Assembly: GCF_049965315.1 (NCBI RefSeq)
Contig: NZ_JBMFWL010000026.1
Coordinates: 1 to 28,359 of the forward strand
Length of the DNA: 28,359 bases
Direction of reading: 5' to 3'
Origin: Acidithiobacillus_B sp049965315
Lineage (GTDB): Bacteria > Pseudomonadota > Gammaproteobacteria > Acidithiobacillales > Acidithiobacillaceae
The translations under genes were made by a program, and so were the position numbers. Under the pieces are notes generated by a model. That model did no database searches. It saw only the letters and a list, made by a program, of their open reading frames with translations, and was not told the DNA's origin. Positions 15,537 through 23,318 of this stretch are shown in pieces (the stretch's first letter is position 1; each line of letters opens with the position of its first letter).

Positions 15537-15739
15537 ATTCAAGACTCGGCTGTTGGCGGAGGGATTTCGCCGCGACTTCGGCCCGCGCCGTCGTTGTTCT
15601 AGGCGAAATCCCGCGCCCGGCAGGCGAACTGTTTGAGCCCGCAGGGCGAGTTTTCGCCTGCCAGCGGGATGAGCCGTAGAACAACAGGCAAGGACCGCCG
15701 GAGCAAAAAAATCCCTCCGCCCACTGCCGAGTCTTGAAT
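15537..15739. mobile_element. 203-bp nested inverted-repeat element (MITE/REP-like)
   Basis: The ends are 31-bp inverted repeats (15537-15567 and 15709-15739) matching at 29 of 31 positions. Nested inside are a second pair (15593-15614 with 15664-15685; the outer 9 bp and inner 7 bp are exact) and a third perfect 10-bp pair, GGCAGGCGAA (15619-15628) with TTCGCCTGCC (15653-15662). Such a structure with no coding capacity fits a miniature inverted-repeat transposable element or a composite REP-type repeat. It fills the gap between two genes, and its right end coincides with the last base of the upstream gene's stop codon. No clear target-site duplication is visible beyond AT. Confidence 0.65.
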
Positions 15740-16749
15740 CAGTCAGCCCACACCGCCGTCGCCAGCAGGCGCTCCCGCCACAAGGGCGCGGCCGCCCCCA
15801 GGGCCCGCTCCAGCATCTGCGCGACACTTCCATCCTCCGGCCCCAGGCCGCCCAAACTCTCGCCGAGGCCGGCAGGAAAGGCGCTCCCCGCCACGCGCCG
15901 GAAGCGGCCGGCATCGGTCCACACCCGCAGCCATTGCCCCCCGTCCCAGTGCCGTTCCGTAAGAAAGGCGCCGGCCTTCAGCTTGATCCCGTTGGGCACC
16001 CGCCGCCGGGCATCCTCCTCCCAGTCCAGGTCATCCAGCTCCTCCCGGGCCACCGCCATGGCCGACCGCTCCGCCGCGCTGGGCGCGGACGGCCGCAGAC
16101 GCCAGCCCTGGGCCGCCAGGGCCGCCCAGAAGGCCTCCGCCACGGCCGCCGGGGCAACGCCGCCCACGCCCTCCCCCGCCCAGGACGTCAGACTCCCGCC
16201 CAGGGCCTCCCCCAGCCACTCCCGGTAGCCCGGCGACGGCGCCGCCACGCAGCGCGCGAAGGCCGTTTGAGCGAAATCCAGGAGGAAGCTCCCGCCCAGG
16301 ATCAGGGTATGACCCAGGGTGGCCGCCCCCGTACCGCCGATCTTCCGGCCGCGGCACCAGAAATCCTGGCCGCCGGTCCCCGCCACCGGCAAGCCGAAGG
16401 CCTGATGCACCGCCTCCACCACCGGAGCCGCCAGGGAAAAGGCCGCCGCCGGCCGCGCCGGGCCGCTGCCCGCAGGAAAGAGGAAGAAATAATTGAGCTG
16501 CCGGGCATCCACCCAGACCGTACCGCCCCCCAAAGGACGGCGCAGGACGGGCACCCCGTAGCGCCGACACGCCGCCCGATCCAGTTCCGCCGCCGCCCCT
16601 TGGGCCGCCCCCAGGCTCAGATGTCCGCCGCTGCGCGCCAGCAGGACCACGGGCGGGGCACCCGCCCCCTGCGCCTCCGCCATGCCCGCGTAGCCCGCAT
16701 GGAGGCCCAGGGGGTCGAGCAGCCCCAGATCCAGCCGCCGCCCTTCCAT
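15739..16749 (-). CDS. Lipoate-protein ligase A-like protein (second paralogue)
   Basis: Encodes 336 aa of the biotin/lipoate ligase fold (PF03099-type). The lipoate-binding loop is R-R-P-L-G-G-G (70-76) followed by T-V-W-V-D...L-N-Y-F-F, and the catalytic lysine is K136 in G-R-K-I-G-G-T-G. A C-terminal extension (about 220-336) could be an accessory domain as in LplA. It differs clearly from the ligase in the sHdr cluster (R-R-L-T-G-G-G). Members activate lipoate or octanoate and transfer it to a lysine of a carrier protein. It may serve one LbpA or a separate 2-oxoacid dehydrogenase or glycine-cleavage H protein. It forms an apparent operon with the 136-aa gene upstream (18-nt gap). The ribosome site is weak. 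Confidence 0.82.
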   Translation of the reverse strand: MEGRRLDLGLLDPLGLHAGYAGMAEAQGAGAPPVVLLARSGGHLSLGAAQGAAAELDRAACRRYGVPVLRRPLGGGTVWVDARQLNYFFLFPAGSGPARPAAAFSLAAPVVEAVHQAFGLPVAGTGGQDFWCRGRKIGGTGAATLGHTLILGGSFLLDFAQTAFARCVAAPSPGYREWLGEALGGSLTSWAGEGVGGVAPAAVAEAFWAALAAQGWRLRPSAPSAAERSAMAVAREELDDLDWEEDARRRVPNGIKLKAGAFLTERHWDGGQWLRVWTDAGRFRRVAGSAFPAGLGESLGGLGPEDGSVAQMLERALGAAAPLWRERLLATAVWAD

Positions 16750-16767
16750 GGCCAGGGCCAGCGGATC

Positions 16768-17178
16768 TCAGTCCGCGGCGGCGCCGGCCGCCTCGCGTCC
16801 CTCGCGGGGCCGGTAAAAGGCCGAGAAGTAAAAGTCGCGCTGGTTCAACGCCTCCAGCCAGCGGGCCCGCTCCTCTACCCCCGCCTGCATGATCCCGGCC
16901 ATGGCCATGGACTGCTCGCTGTCGAGGATCAGGATCGTATCCTGCAAGTCCTCGTCCAGTTCGATGAAGTGGGCGGCCAGCCCCTCGGGCTGCTGGACAT
17001 GCACCAGGAAGGATTGGCACGACGCATCCTCCGGATCCAGGGGCGTCATCACCAGCCGCCCCAGGTAGGCCATCCGCGCCAGTTGATTGAAGCGGGGAAT
17101 CTCCAGCTTCTTCCCCTTCTTGTACTTGTTCAGTTCGTTCTTCAGGCTGCTCACATCGGTGATCGGTATGGACTTCAT
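16768..17178 (-). CDS. 136-aa protein of unknown function upstream of the ligase paralogue
   Basis: Encodes 136 aa. The N-terminus is basic and lysine-rich (residues about 12-25), the middle alternates strands (L-G-R-L-V-M-T-P-L-D-P-E and Q-S-F-L-V-H-V) and there is an acidic F-I-E-L-D-E-D-L-Q-D segment; the C-terminus is Ala-rich. The ATG at 17178 is preferred over one five codons earlier because AGGGA precedes it at proper spacing. It reads as the first gene of a unit with the lipoate-ligase-like gene. I do not recognise a family, and no membrane segment or metal motif is visible. Confidence 0.65.
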   Translation of the reverse strand: MKSIPITDVSSLKNELNKYKKGKKLEIPRFNQLARMAYLGRLVMTPLDPEDASCQSFLVHVQQPEGLAAHFIELDEDLQDTILILDSEQSMAMAGIMQAGVEERARWLEALNQRDFYFSAFYRPREGREAAGAAAD

Positions 17179-17196
17179 GGCTTTCCCTAGCATTCA

Positions 17197-17215
17197 GGTC
17201 AGGTATATTCTGACC
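17197..17215. promoter_or_regulatory. Small inverted repeat upstream of the 136-aa gene
   Basis: GGTCAG-N7-CTGACC is a perfect 6-bp inverted repeat whose AT-only-but-one spacer (GTATATT) could include a -10-like element. It lies 19 nt before the start codon and 40 nt beyond the fadL-type terminator, so it could be an operator for the ligase unit. Confidence 0.35.
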
Positions 17216-17256
17216 CAGAACGCCCCCCGACGGCAAGCCGGGCGGGCGTTGGATAT

Positions 17257-17284
17257 AAAAAAGGGAGACGGTCGCCCGTCTCCC
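17257..17284 (-). terminator. Rho-independent terminator of the FadL-type gene
   Basis: On the minus strand a 9-bp perfect stem, GGGAGACGG/CCGTCTCCC, with a 4-nt loop is followed directly by six T residues. It begins 24 nt after the stop codon of the outer-membrane protein gene and separates it from the ligase unit. Confidence 0.9.
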
Positions 17285-17308
17285 GGATACCCTGAGGAGG
17301 GATATTGC

Positions 17309-18601
17309 TTAGAAGTCGTAACCGACCTGGATACCGAAAGAGTTTTCGGTAAGAGTCGCACTGGCGGGCTGAATAGGAATACCGAACTGCTGCGCAGCCC
17401 CAGCGTATGGGGAAGTACCAGAAATCGTATTGGAGAACTCATGCATATAGGCCTCCGTCAACTTCCAGCCCATGCCTAGCTTCTGAGTCGAACCAACAGT
17501 AACCGCATTTTGCACTACGGCAGGGAAAATCAGGTTAGAGCCCGTATCCTTATTGCTGATGGGGTTGGATCCATAGGTATAACCAGCCCGCACCTGCAAC
17601 CAGTTGTTCACGTCATATTGGGTACCGATATTGGCTACCCATTGGTTGCTCCAGTGCATGGGGAGACCAACGGATGATTGCCCGACCCACGGACCGTATA
17701 TGTTGAAAGTGTTCATGGTGGCACGCCAGTTGATCCACTGCCCCTCGACACTGATCAACCACTGCGGGATAGGACGGATGGCAATACCCAAAGCAACCTG
17801 CTGCGGATAATTGAGATGGCCACTATACTGGCCCGGTTGGCCTGTAACAGGAGTTCCATTGGGATTTTGCCCAAGTTCACTCGTTTCCTGCCACGTCATG
17901 GAAGTGAAGGCTATTGGTGACTTATAGGTAGCGCCCAAGGTGACCATGTCATTCACCTTGTACAGAACGCCCAAGGTCGCCCCAACGCCATAGGCCCATG
18001 ACGGGCTGGCAAGATTCAGACCGCCTGGAGTGCCCGGATAAAAATTTTGGAAACCACTTGCCGTCTGCTGAAAAGACCCTTGTTCTGCCGCCAGATTCAA
18101 TGACGCACCTACGGCCAGACGATCGTTCACCTTCCATGCTACTGAAGGCGCCATCTGCATGAAGGTAATGCTGCTATAGGCTTGTATCGTGCCGAATGGC
18201 GTATTGGGTTGTAGATAATTAACACCAAGACCGGAGGTACCGTAAACACCGCCACCAAATACCCAATTCTTGGCAAAGGCCGGAGCTACCCAACCAATGG
18301 CTGGCACACCATATACATTGCTGCTACTACCCGTTTCACCGAAACCGAAATTTGTGCGCCGGGTCGGGTTGAAGATCTCCGCCGAGAAGGCCGCCTGCGG
18401 CGTCAAGAAGGCCAGGCCGGCGGGATTGCTCATGGCCGCGGAAAGAGGATCATCGGGAGCCGCGACAACGGCGCCGGCCATGCCCACCGCATACTGACCA
18501 ATACCAATCAACTGATAGCCGTCCGTGGCCAGCGCGCCAGCGGAAAAACCCAGCGCCACGGCTGCCCCGACTGCCACGCTTAAGATGCGCGATTTTTTCA
18601 T
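17309..18601 (-). CDS. FadL/OmpP1/TodX-family outer-membrane transporter
   Basis: Encodes 430 aa, standard for the family. It has a signal peptide (residues 1-25, K-K-S-R then hydrophobic, cleavage after A-L-A), an N-terminal hatch-like segment (Y-Q-L-I-G-I-G-Q...G-M-A-G-A-V-V-A and D-P-L-S-A-A-M-S-N-P-A-G-L), then alternating beta-barrel strands ending in a terminal Phe (V-G-Y-D-F), the outer-membrane assembly signal. FadL proteins admit hydrophobic molecules. In a sulfur oxidiser the substrate could be a hydrophobic sulfur species, but that is speculation. GGAGGAG precedes the ATG at 18601. Base composition is visibly lower in GC than neighbouring genes. Confidence 0.92.
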   Translation of the reverse strand: MKKSRILSVAVGAAVALGFSAGALATDGYQLIGIGQYAVGMAGAVVAAPDDPLSAAMSNPAGLAFLTPQAAFSAEIFNPTRRTNFGFGETGSSSNVYGVPAIGWVAPAFAKNWVFGGGVYGTSGLGVNYLQPNTPFGTIQAYSSITFMQMAPSVAWKVNDRLAVGASLNLAAEQGSFQQTASGFQNFYPGTPGGLNLASPSWAYGVGATLGVLYKVNDMVTLGATYKSPIAFTSMTWQETSELGQNPNGTPVTGQPGQYSGHLNYPQQVALGIAIRPIPQWLISVEGQWINWRATMNTFNIYGPWVGQSSVGLPMHWSNQWVANIGTQYDVNNWLQVRAGYTYGSNPISNKDTGSNLIFPAVVQNAVTVGSTQKLGMGWKLTEAYMHEFSNTISGTSPYAGAAQQFGIPIQPASATLTENSFGIQVGYDF

Positions 18602-18642
18602 AATCTCCTCCACCCTCTGTCTTGTTGCGAATGACGTCAATG

Positions 18643-18671
18643 ATTGTGGTAGATCTATCACAGCGATGCAA
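18643..18671 (-). promoter_or_regulatory. Promoter with overlapping 18-bp palindromic operator
   Basis: On the minus strand, TTGCAT (18671-18666) and CACAAT (18648-18643) are separated by 17 nt. Lying between and overlapping the -10 is an 18-bp palindrome at 18645-18662 (TGTG-R-TAGATCTA-Y-CACA, only the central-flank pair differing). This position is typical for a repressor. The leader to the fadL-type start is about 35 nt. Confidence 0.5.
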
Positions 18672-18760
18672 GGCCTTTTGCTCTCTCAATTTTTTTATTG
18701 AATGATTAAGCAGCGCAATGCAAGCATCTGAGCAAAAACTGTATTAGGCCTTCATAATGC

Positions 18761-18786
18761 ACAACGGGGCCAAGAGGCCCCGTTGT
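18761..18786. terminator. Hairpin ending the lipoate/sHdr operon
   Basis: A perfect 11-bp stem, ACAACGGGGCC (18761-18771) with GGCCCCGTTGT (18776-18786), and a 4-nt loop lie 36 nt beyond the lipS2 stop codon. There is no T-run, but its position and strength suit an operon-end terminator. Confidence 0.65.
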
Positions 18787-18822
18787 CATTAACCCAACAT
18801 TCCCGAGTAAAATGCTTATATT

Positions 18823-19962
18823 CTAATCCGTAAACTGCAAATCCTGCAGACGCATCTGGCGGCGCACGATCTCCACGTCTTCCTTGTTCAGGGCAAAGGG
18901 GAAGGAGCGGATATCCGAAGGCGAGGAATCCCCATAGGGACGGTTGCAGGCGCTGACTTCCTCATCGTCCTTGCCGGGGCAGCCGGAGGTCTGGAAGGGC
19001 TTGCCCGAGCTGATGATCGCCTCCAGCTCGTCGCGGGGATAGCCGAAGTCCTCCACCCGGCCATGGGCGTCAAAGCGCATGTCCTCATAGCGGCCCCCCG
19101 CGTAGTCGATGAGGAAGCGGCCCAACTGCACCCGCCGCCAGTGATCCTGGGGCACCGGGTCCCAGTCCTCCATCATGGAGCCCTTCTCCGGGAAGAAGGC
19201 GAACATGTGGTTGTGTCCGCCCATGTCCTTCATCTTCTGGCAGACTTCCAATATCTCCTGCTCCGTCTCGCCCATGCCGCAGATGAGGTGCGCACCGAAC
19301 TTCTCCGGGCCGTAGATCTCGGCGGCCCATTCGATGGTCTGCCAGTATTTGTCCCAGGAGTGGGGACTCTGCACCGTCTTGCCGCGGGTGCGCTCGAAGA
19401 TTTCCGGCGTCACCGCATCCAGGGCCACCGTGAAGATATCCGCGCCCATGGCCTTGAGGTCGATGAGGTCCTGCTTGTCCATGGTCGTCGGGTTGGAGAG
19501 GATGGAAACGGGGATGTGCGGCGCCACTTCCATCCAGCGCTTGAGCATCACCTGGGTATCATGATCCGAATCCGGATGGGTGATCATGCTGATGCACATG
19601 CGCTGGAACTGCCCCTTGTCGCCGCCCCGGGCGATCCGCTCCAGCATCTCGTCCACGCGCACCGTCGGCCAGTCCACCCGGATGAAGTTGCGGTCGGCAT
19701 AATCCCGGCTTTCTTCCCGATGCCGCGCCAGGCCGCAATAGGTGCAGTTGGCGCGACAACCCTCGGGGTAGGTCATGAGCAGATTCAGGCAATGGGTGCA
19801 GGCCGTCCGATGCATGACGCCCGGCACCAGACCCAGGGTGATGGCCGCCGCGGTACTGAGCTGGACATACTCGGGGGACCGCATTTCCGGAGTTTTGACA
19901 AAGTAATCCGGACGATAAAACGTCAAGGACTGCGCATTGGATTCTTGCACGACCGCACTCAT
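18823..19962 (-). CDS. lipS2: Radical SAM lipoate-assembly protein LipS2
   Basis: Encodes 379 aa. The radical-SAM cluster motif C69-x3-C73-x2-C76 (C-R-A-N-C-T-Y-C) is present, preceded by an extra C55-T-H-C58 pair that may bind an auxiliary cluster, followed by a biotin-synthase-like barrel (H-P-D-S-D-H-D, L-S-N-P-T-T-M, G-M-G-E-T-E-Q-E) and late cysteines in S-G-C-P-G and S-A-C-N-R-P-Y-G-D. LipS1 and LipS2 together insert the two sulfur atoms into protein-bound octanoate to make lipoate. The gene is the last of the cluster. AGGAGGAG precedes its ATG and a 26-nt gap separates it from lipT. Confidence 0.9.
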   Translation of the reverse strand: MSAVVQESNAQSLTFYRPDYFVKTPEMRSPEYVQLSTAAAITLGLVPGVMHRTACTHCLNLLMTYPEGCRANCTYCGLARHREESRDYADRNFIRVDWPTVRVDEMLERIARGGDKGQFQRMCISMITHPDSDHDTQVMLKRWMEVAPHIPVSILSNPTTMDKQDLIDLKAMGADIFTVALDAVTPEIFERTRGKTVQSPHSWDKYWQTIEWAAEIYGPEKFGAHLICGMGETEQEILEVCQKMKDMGGHNHMFAFFPEKGSMMEDWDPVPQDHWRRVQLGRFLIDYAGGRYEDMRFDAHGRVEDFGYPRDELEAIISSGKPFQTSGCPGKDDEEVSACNRPYGDSSPSDIRSFPFALNKEDVEIVRRQMRLQDLQFTD

Positions 19963-19988
19963 GGGAAGCTCCTCCTGTCATTCCGCCC

Positions 19989-21050
19989 TCAGGCGGCAAA
20001 ATATTCCTCAAAGGCGATCCACCCGGACCGCATCACCCTGTCATCCTGCGCCGCCGGCTGCCGCCACACCGCCTCCAGCGCCTTTCTCCGCGCCACGGCC
20101 CGCCCGATGGCCGGCCCGAACTGATCCCGCATATCCTCGGCAAAGCTCTCCAGGGCATCGTCATCCCCGCCCAGCCACTCGGCCGCCGCCTGTCCCGCCC
20201 GCGCACCGCTGATCACCGCCGCGGGGATCCCGGCGCCGGTAATGGGGTGGGTCAAGCCCGCGGCATCGCCGACGAGGATGACCGGGCCGTGCACCATCGT
20301 CCGCATCCCTCCCACCGGGATGGCCCCGCCGGTACGGCCCAGAATTTCCGGGCCCACCAGGCCCCGCGCCACCATCTGCCGGTGCAGATGGTCCAGGGGC
20401 GTTTTCAGATTGTCCGCAAAGCGCCGGTCCGCCCCCAGGCCGACATTGGCCACCGGTCCCTTGGGAAAGAGCCAGCCGTAGCCACCGGGGAAGTCATCCG
20501 CAAGAAAAATGTCCGTATCCGAATAAGGGTGCAGCAAAGGCACCGTATACTGGCGGGTGTAGACCACGGCCTGGTGATCCAGCCCAACGGCAGCGGCCAC
20601 CATGCTATGGGGGCCGTCCGCGCCGATGAGCAGGCGCGGACGCACGGCGATCCGCTCCTCCGCCCCCCGTCGCAAGATGGCCGTTTCCCCATCCCAGCCC
20701 AGGAATTGGCAGCGCGTCCACAGCTCCGCCCCGGCGGCGACGGCGAGATCCGCCAGCCCCTGATCAAAGCGCGCCCGATCGATCATGATGCCGGGAAAGA
20801 CGCTGTGGTGGCCGGCGCCCGAGGGCAGCACCGTCAGCATGCCCTCCACCTCCTGCACCCGCGAAGCGGTCTCCCGCACCGTGCGCAAGAGGGGCATGGG
20901 CACGAACTCGGCGCACTGCACCGGCACCCCGATGGCCTCGCGCCGCTCCACCAGCAGCACCCCGAGCCCCCGCCGCGCCGCCTCCCGCGCCGCCGCCGCG
21001 CCGCCCGGCCCGCTGCCCACCACCAACACATCGACATCCCGAGTGGTCAT
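19989..21050 (-). CDS. lipT: FAD-dependent oxidoreductase LipT (geranylgeranyl-reductase-like)
   Basis: Encodes 353 aa. The dinucleotide-binding motif G12-S-G-P-G-G starts after the first strand, and the second FAD motif V-I-L-V-G-D-A-A-G-L-T-H-P-I-T-G-A-G lies near residue 265, as in the geranylgeranyl reductase family. In sHdr-linked lipoate clusters this flavoprotein (LipT) is proposed to deliver electrons for LipS1/LipS2. The ATG at 21050 is chosen because it overlaps the ligase stop by the 4-nt ATGA and begins immediately before the FAD domain. No membrane segment is visible. Confidence 0.85.
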   Translation of the reverse strand: MTTRDVDVLVVGSGPGGAAAAREAARRGLGVLLVERREAIGVPVQCAEFVPMPLLRTVRETASRVQEVEGMLTVLPSGAGHHSVFPGIMIDRARFDQGLADLAVAAGAELWTRCQFLGWDGETAILRRGAEERIAVRPRLLIGADGPHSMVAAAVGLDHQAVVYTRQYTVPLLHPYSDTDIFLADDFPGGYGWLFPKGPVANVGLGADRRFADNLKTPLDHLHRQMVARGLVGPEILGRTGGAIPVGGMRTMVHGPVILVGDAAGLTHPITGAGIPAAVISGARAGQAAAEWLGGDDDALESFAEDMRDQFGPAIGRAVARRKALEAVWRQPAAQDDRVMRSGWIAFEEYFAA

Positions 21051-22111
21051 GTCTGCGCCTCTGCGGCCCGCTGGACGACATCCGCAAAATTCTCCGGGAG
21101 CAGGCCGAAACCATCCCATTCCCGCTCGGCAAAGAAGGACTGCACCACGGCGCGCAGATCATCCATGTGGATGTTGCGCAGGGCCGCTTCCAGATCCACC
21201 ACCGCCCGCCGCGGCTGGACAAAATAATCGCCGCTGAAATGCACCTGCCGCAAACGGTTGCCGAACTGGTCCAGGAGGATTTCCGCCCGCAGCGTGCCGC
21301 CGGGGACCCGCAGGACCGCCGACTTCTGCGGCATCCACTCCCGGCCCCGGCCCTGCATCCCCAGCCATTCCGGCGCCGTCACCTCGTCCAGGGCGGCGGG
21401 CAGGCGCTCCGCAACGGCCCGGGGCAAGGGCGCCGGGGCGAAGCGCATCCCCAGATGCTCCGTAAACCCCTGCAGCAAGGCGCCCTCCACGGCCGCCAGG
21501 GCCGGCGTCTCTCCCAGCAGGTGGCGCAGGCTCGTCACCCGTTCGCTCACCGAGGCGATGGCATGGGCGTCCAGCTTTTCCACGGGCACGCGCAGGATGC
21601 GCAGCATGGTGGCGATGTCCAGATCCAGGAGCACCGTCCCCTGGAAGAGGACCACCTCCCCATCCATGATGCCGCCGGTACCAGAGATCTTGCGGCCCTC
21701 CACCTCGATATCGTTGCGCGGCCGAAACCGCGCATCAATGCCCAGATGACCCAGGCCCCGCGCCGCCGCCTCGCAGATGATCCGCGCCATGGCGCTCATA
21801 TCCCCGGCCGGCAACGCCGAACGCCGGCACACCAGCTCCCAGCCCAGTTGCTGCGGATCGAAAACGATCGCCCCGCCGCCGGTCAGCCGCCGTTGCACGG
21901 CGATGCCATGCTCCCGGCAATAGGCGAGATCCAGCTCCTGCTCGGGCGACTGGTGAAAGCCCAGCAGGGCCGACGGCTCGAAACGCAGGAAGCGGAAGCA
22001 ACTGCCGATCTCCGCGGCGTCACAGGCAGCCATAAAGGCCATGTCCAGGGCCATGTGCTCCGGGGCCGGGCGCAGGCCCGTATCCACCACCATCCAGTCG
22101 GCAGCGGACAC
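21047..22111 (-). CDS. sHdr-associated lipoate:protein ligase
   Basis: Encodes 354 aa. The ligase loop R74-R-L-T-G-G-G-A and the catalytic lysine K141 in G-R-K-I-S-G-T-G-G are present, and a C-terminal region (about 250-354, I-L-L-D-Q-F-G-N-R-L-R...F-S-G-D-Y-F) looks like the LplB-type accessory domain fused as in the sLpl(AB) enzymes. These load octanoate or lipoate onto LbpA specifically. It begins at a GTG (22111) with GAGGG about 9 nt upstream; an ATG at 22093 is an alternative. It is followed with a 4-nt overlap by lipT and lies 57 nt after lipS1. Confidence 0.88.
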   Translation of the reverse strand: MSAADWMVVDTGLRPAPEHMALDMAFMAACDAAEIGSCFRFLRFEPSALLGFHQSPEQELDLAYCREHGIAVQRRLTGGGAIVFDPQQLGWELVCRRSALPAGDMSAMARIICEAAARGLGHLGIDARFRPRNDIEVEGRKISGTGGIMDGEVVLFQGTVLLDLDIATMLRILRVPVEKLDAHAIASVSERVTSLRHLLGETPALAAVEGALLQGFTEHLGMRFAPAPLPRAVAERLPAALDEVTAPEWLGMQGRGREWMPQKSAVLRVPGGTLRAEILLDQFGNRLRQVHFSGDYFVQPRRAVVDLEAALRNIHMDDLRAVVQSFFAEREWDGFGLLPENFADVVQRAAEAQT

Positions 22112-22168
22112 CTCAGCACGCCCTCGCCATCAACATCCTGCCCGCCGCACGCCCAAGGCAAAGGCCGC

Positions 22169-23299
22169 CTATGCCGTAACCACGATGGGAATGTCCCGCA
22201 ACTGCGCCCGCCGCTTGGGGGCCGCGGGGATGAAATCCAGGGTGATGCTGGTACTCTCATCCCCCAGCGCGAGCACTTCCTCCCCCACGATCATGGAGCA
22301 GCAGGACGGCGTCACCAGGACATCGCGGTCCAGATGCTTGGCCAGGGCCAGCATTCCGTCGGAGGGGAAGGCCACCCCATTGAGGCCCGCCATCACGGCG
22401 TAGGTATCGGTGATGGAACGATGCACCCCCGACGGCCGGGCGCAGCCCAGGAGCACCGGGGTCTCCGGGAGCGCCGCGCGGGCGTCGATGAAGAACTTGC
22501 CGATCTCATCCGTGGCCGGAGTCGCAAAGGGCCGGCTGGAAGGGGCGTATTGGGGCATGATGACCACCAGCACCAGGGCGCTGGGCAGATGGCGCTGGAC
22601 GATCTCCAGGGCGTTCCACTCGCCGAGCAACTGCCCGTAATGGAGGCCGATGACGATATGCGGGACCACCTTCATCCGGGTGGCCACCAGGGCCTCCAGG
22701 GCGCTTTCAAAATCATCCACGCTGCGCCGCAAATGATAGACCTGATTGATGGTGTCCTGGGCGCCGATGACATCCATCATGGCCACATCCACCCCGGCAT
22801 CCTCCATCCCCCGGGCGAACTCCGGCGTGGCGATGCCCGTATGCATGGCGATCTGCAGATCCGGATAGCGGTCCTTGATCTTGCGCACGGTGGGAAAGTA
22901 GGGCTCGTAATGCACGACATTCTGATGATCCGAGCCGCCGGAGAGGAGCATGCCCCGCCCGCCGTCGGCGACGATCCGGTCGGCCAGGCGGTCGAGCTCC
23001 CCTGGCGTCCGGGCCGGGATCATCGGTTCCAGAATCTTGGCCTTGCAATGATCGCATTGCAGCTTGCAATCACCCCCGGTGATGGAAATCGCCGGAAAGG
23101 CGTTTTTGCCACACGCAGAGACCTCCGAAGTCTCATGATGCTTGAAGGAAGGCGTGTAAAAATTGATGCGACCCACCTGGCTGCCGGCCAGGCCCGACCA
23201 GCGCTTCTGCATTTCGCCGACCAGCCCTGCGTTCAGGACCAGATCCTCCAGCGCTTCCACGCGAGAGACCGCTTCGAGCCATGGGTTCATAGGGACCAT
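22169..23299 (-). CDS. lipS1: Radical SAM lipoate-assembly protein LipS1
   Basis: Encodes 376 aa. The radical-SAM motif C78-x3-C82-x2-C85 (C-K-L-Q-C-D-H-C) sits after an N-terminal segment with F-Y-T-P-S-F-K-H-H-E, and the barrel continues with L-L-S-G-G-S-D, M-H-T-G and V-I-G-L-H-Y-G-Q. A C-terminal T-P-S-C-C-S-M contributes extra cysteines that may ligate the auxiliary, sulfur-donating cluster. With LipS2 it converts octanoyl-LbpA to lipoyl-LbpA. The ATG at 23299 has GGAG 5 nt upstream; another ATG lies three codons later. A hairpin separates it from lbpA2. Confidence 0.9.
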   Translation of the reverse strand: MVPMNPWLEAVSRVEALEDLVLNAGLVGEMQKRWSGLAGSQVGRINFYTPSFKHHETSEVSACGKNAFPAISITGGDCKLQCDHCKAKILEPMIPARTPGELDRLADRIVADGGRGMLLSGGSDHQNVVHYEPYFPTVRKIKDRYPDLQIAMHTGIATPEFARGMEDAGVDVAMMDVIGAQDTINQVYHLRRSVDDFESALEALVATRMKVVPHIVIGLHYGQLLGEWNALEIVQRHLPSALVLVVIMPQYAPSSRPFATPATDEIGKFFIDARAALPETPVLLGCARPSGVHRSITDTYAVMAGLNGVAFPSDGMLALAKHLDRDVLVTPSCCSMIVGEEVLALGDESTSITLDFIPAAPKRRAQLRDIPIVVTA

Positions 23300-23318
23300 C
23301 CTTACTCCGAGAGAATAA

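Noticed and set aside
15501..15914. Protein-coding reading of the 203-bp inverted-repeat region
   Set aside because: The open frame is Arg/Pro-rich and spans both arms of the inverted repeat and part of the ligase paralogue in another frame; the repeat structure explains the region better.
16031..17236. 401-codon Gly-rich frame over the ligase paralogue and its upstream gene
   Set aside because: Shadow frame; glycine-rich translation with no motif, while the overlapping frame has the complete lipoate-ligase signature.
18645..18662. True CRP/FNR binding site
   Set aside because: The half-sites resemble TGTGA/TCACA but the spacing is 2 bp too long and one half-site base differs, so it is described only as a palindromic operator candidate.
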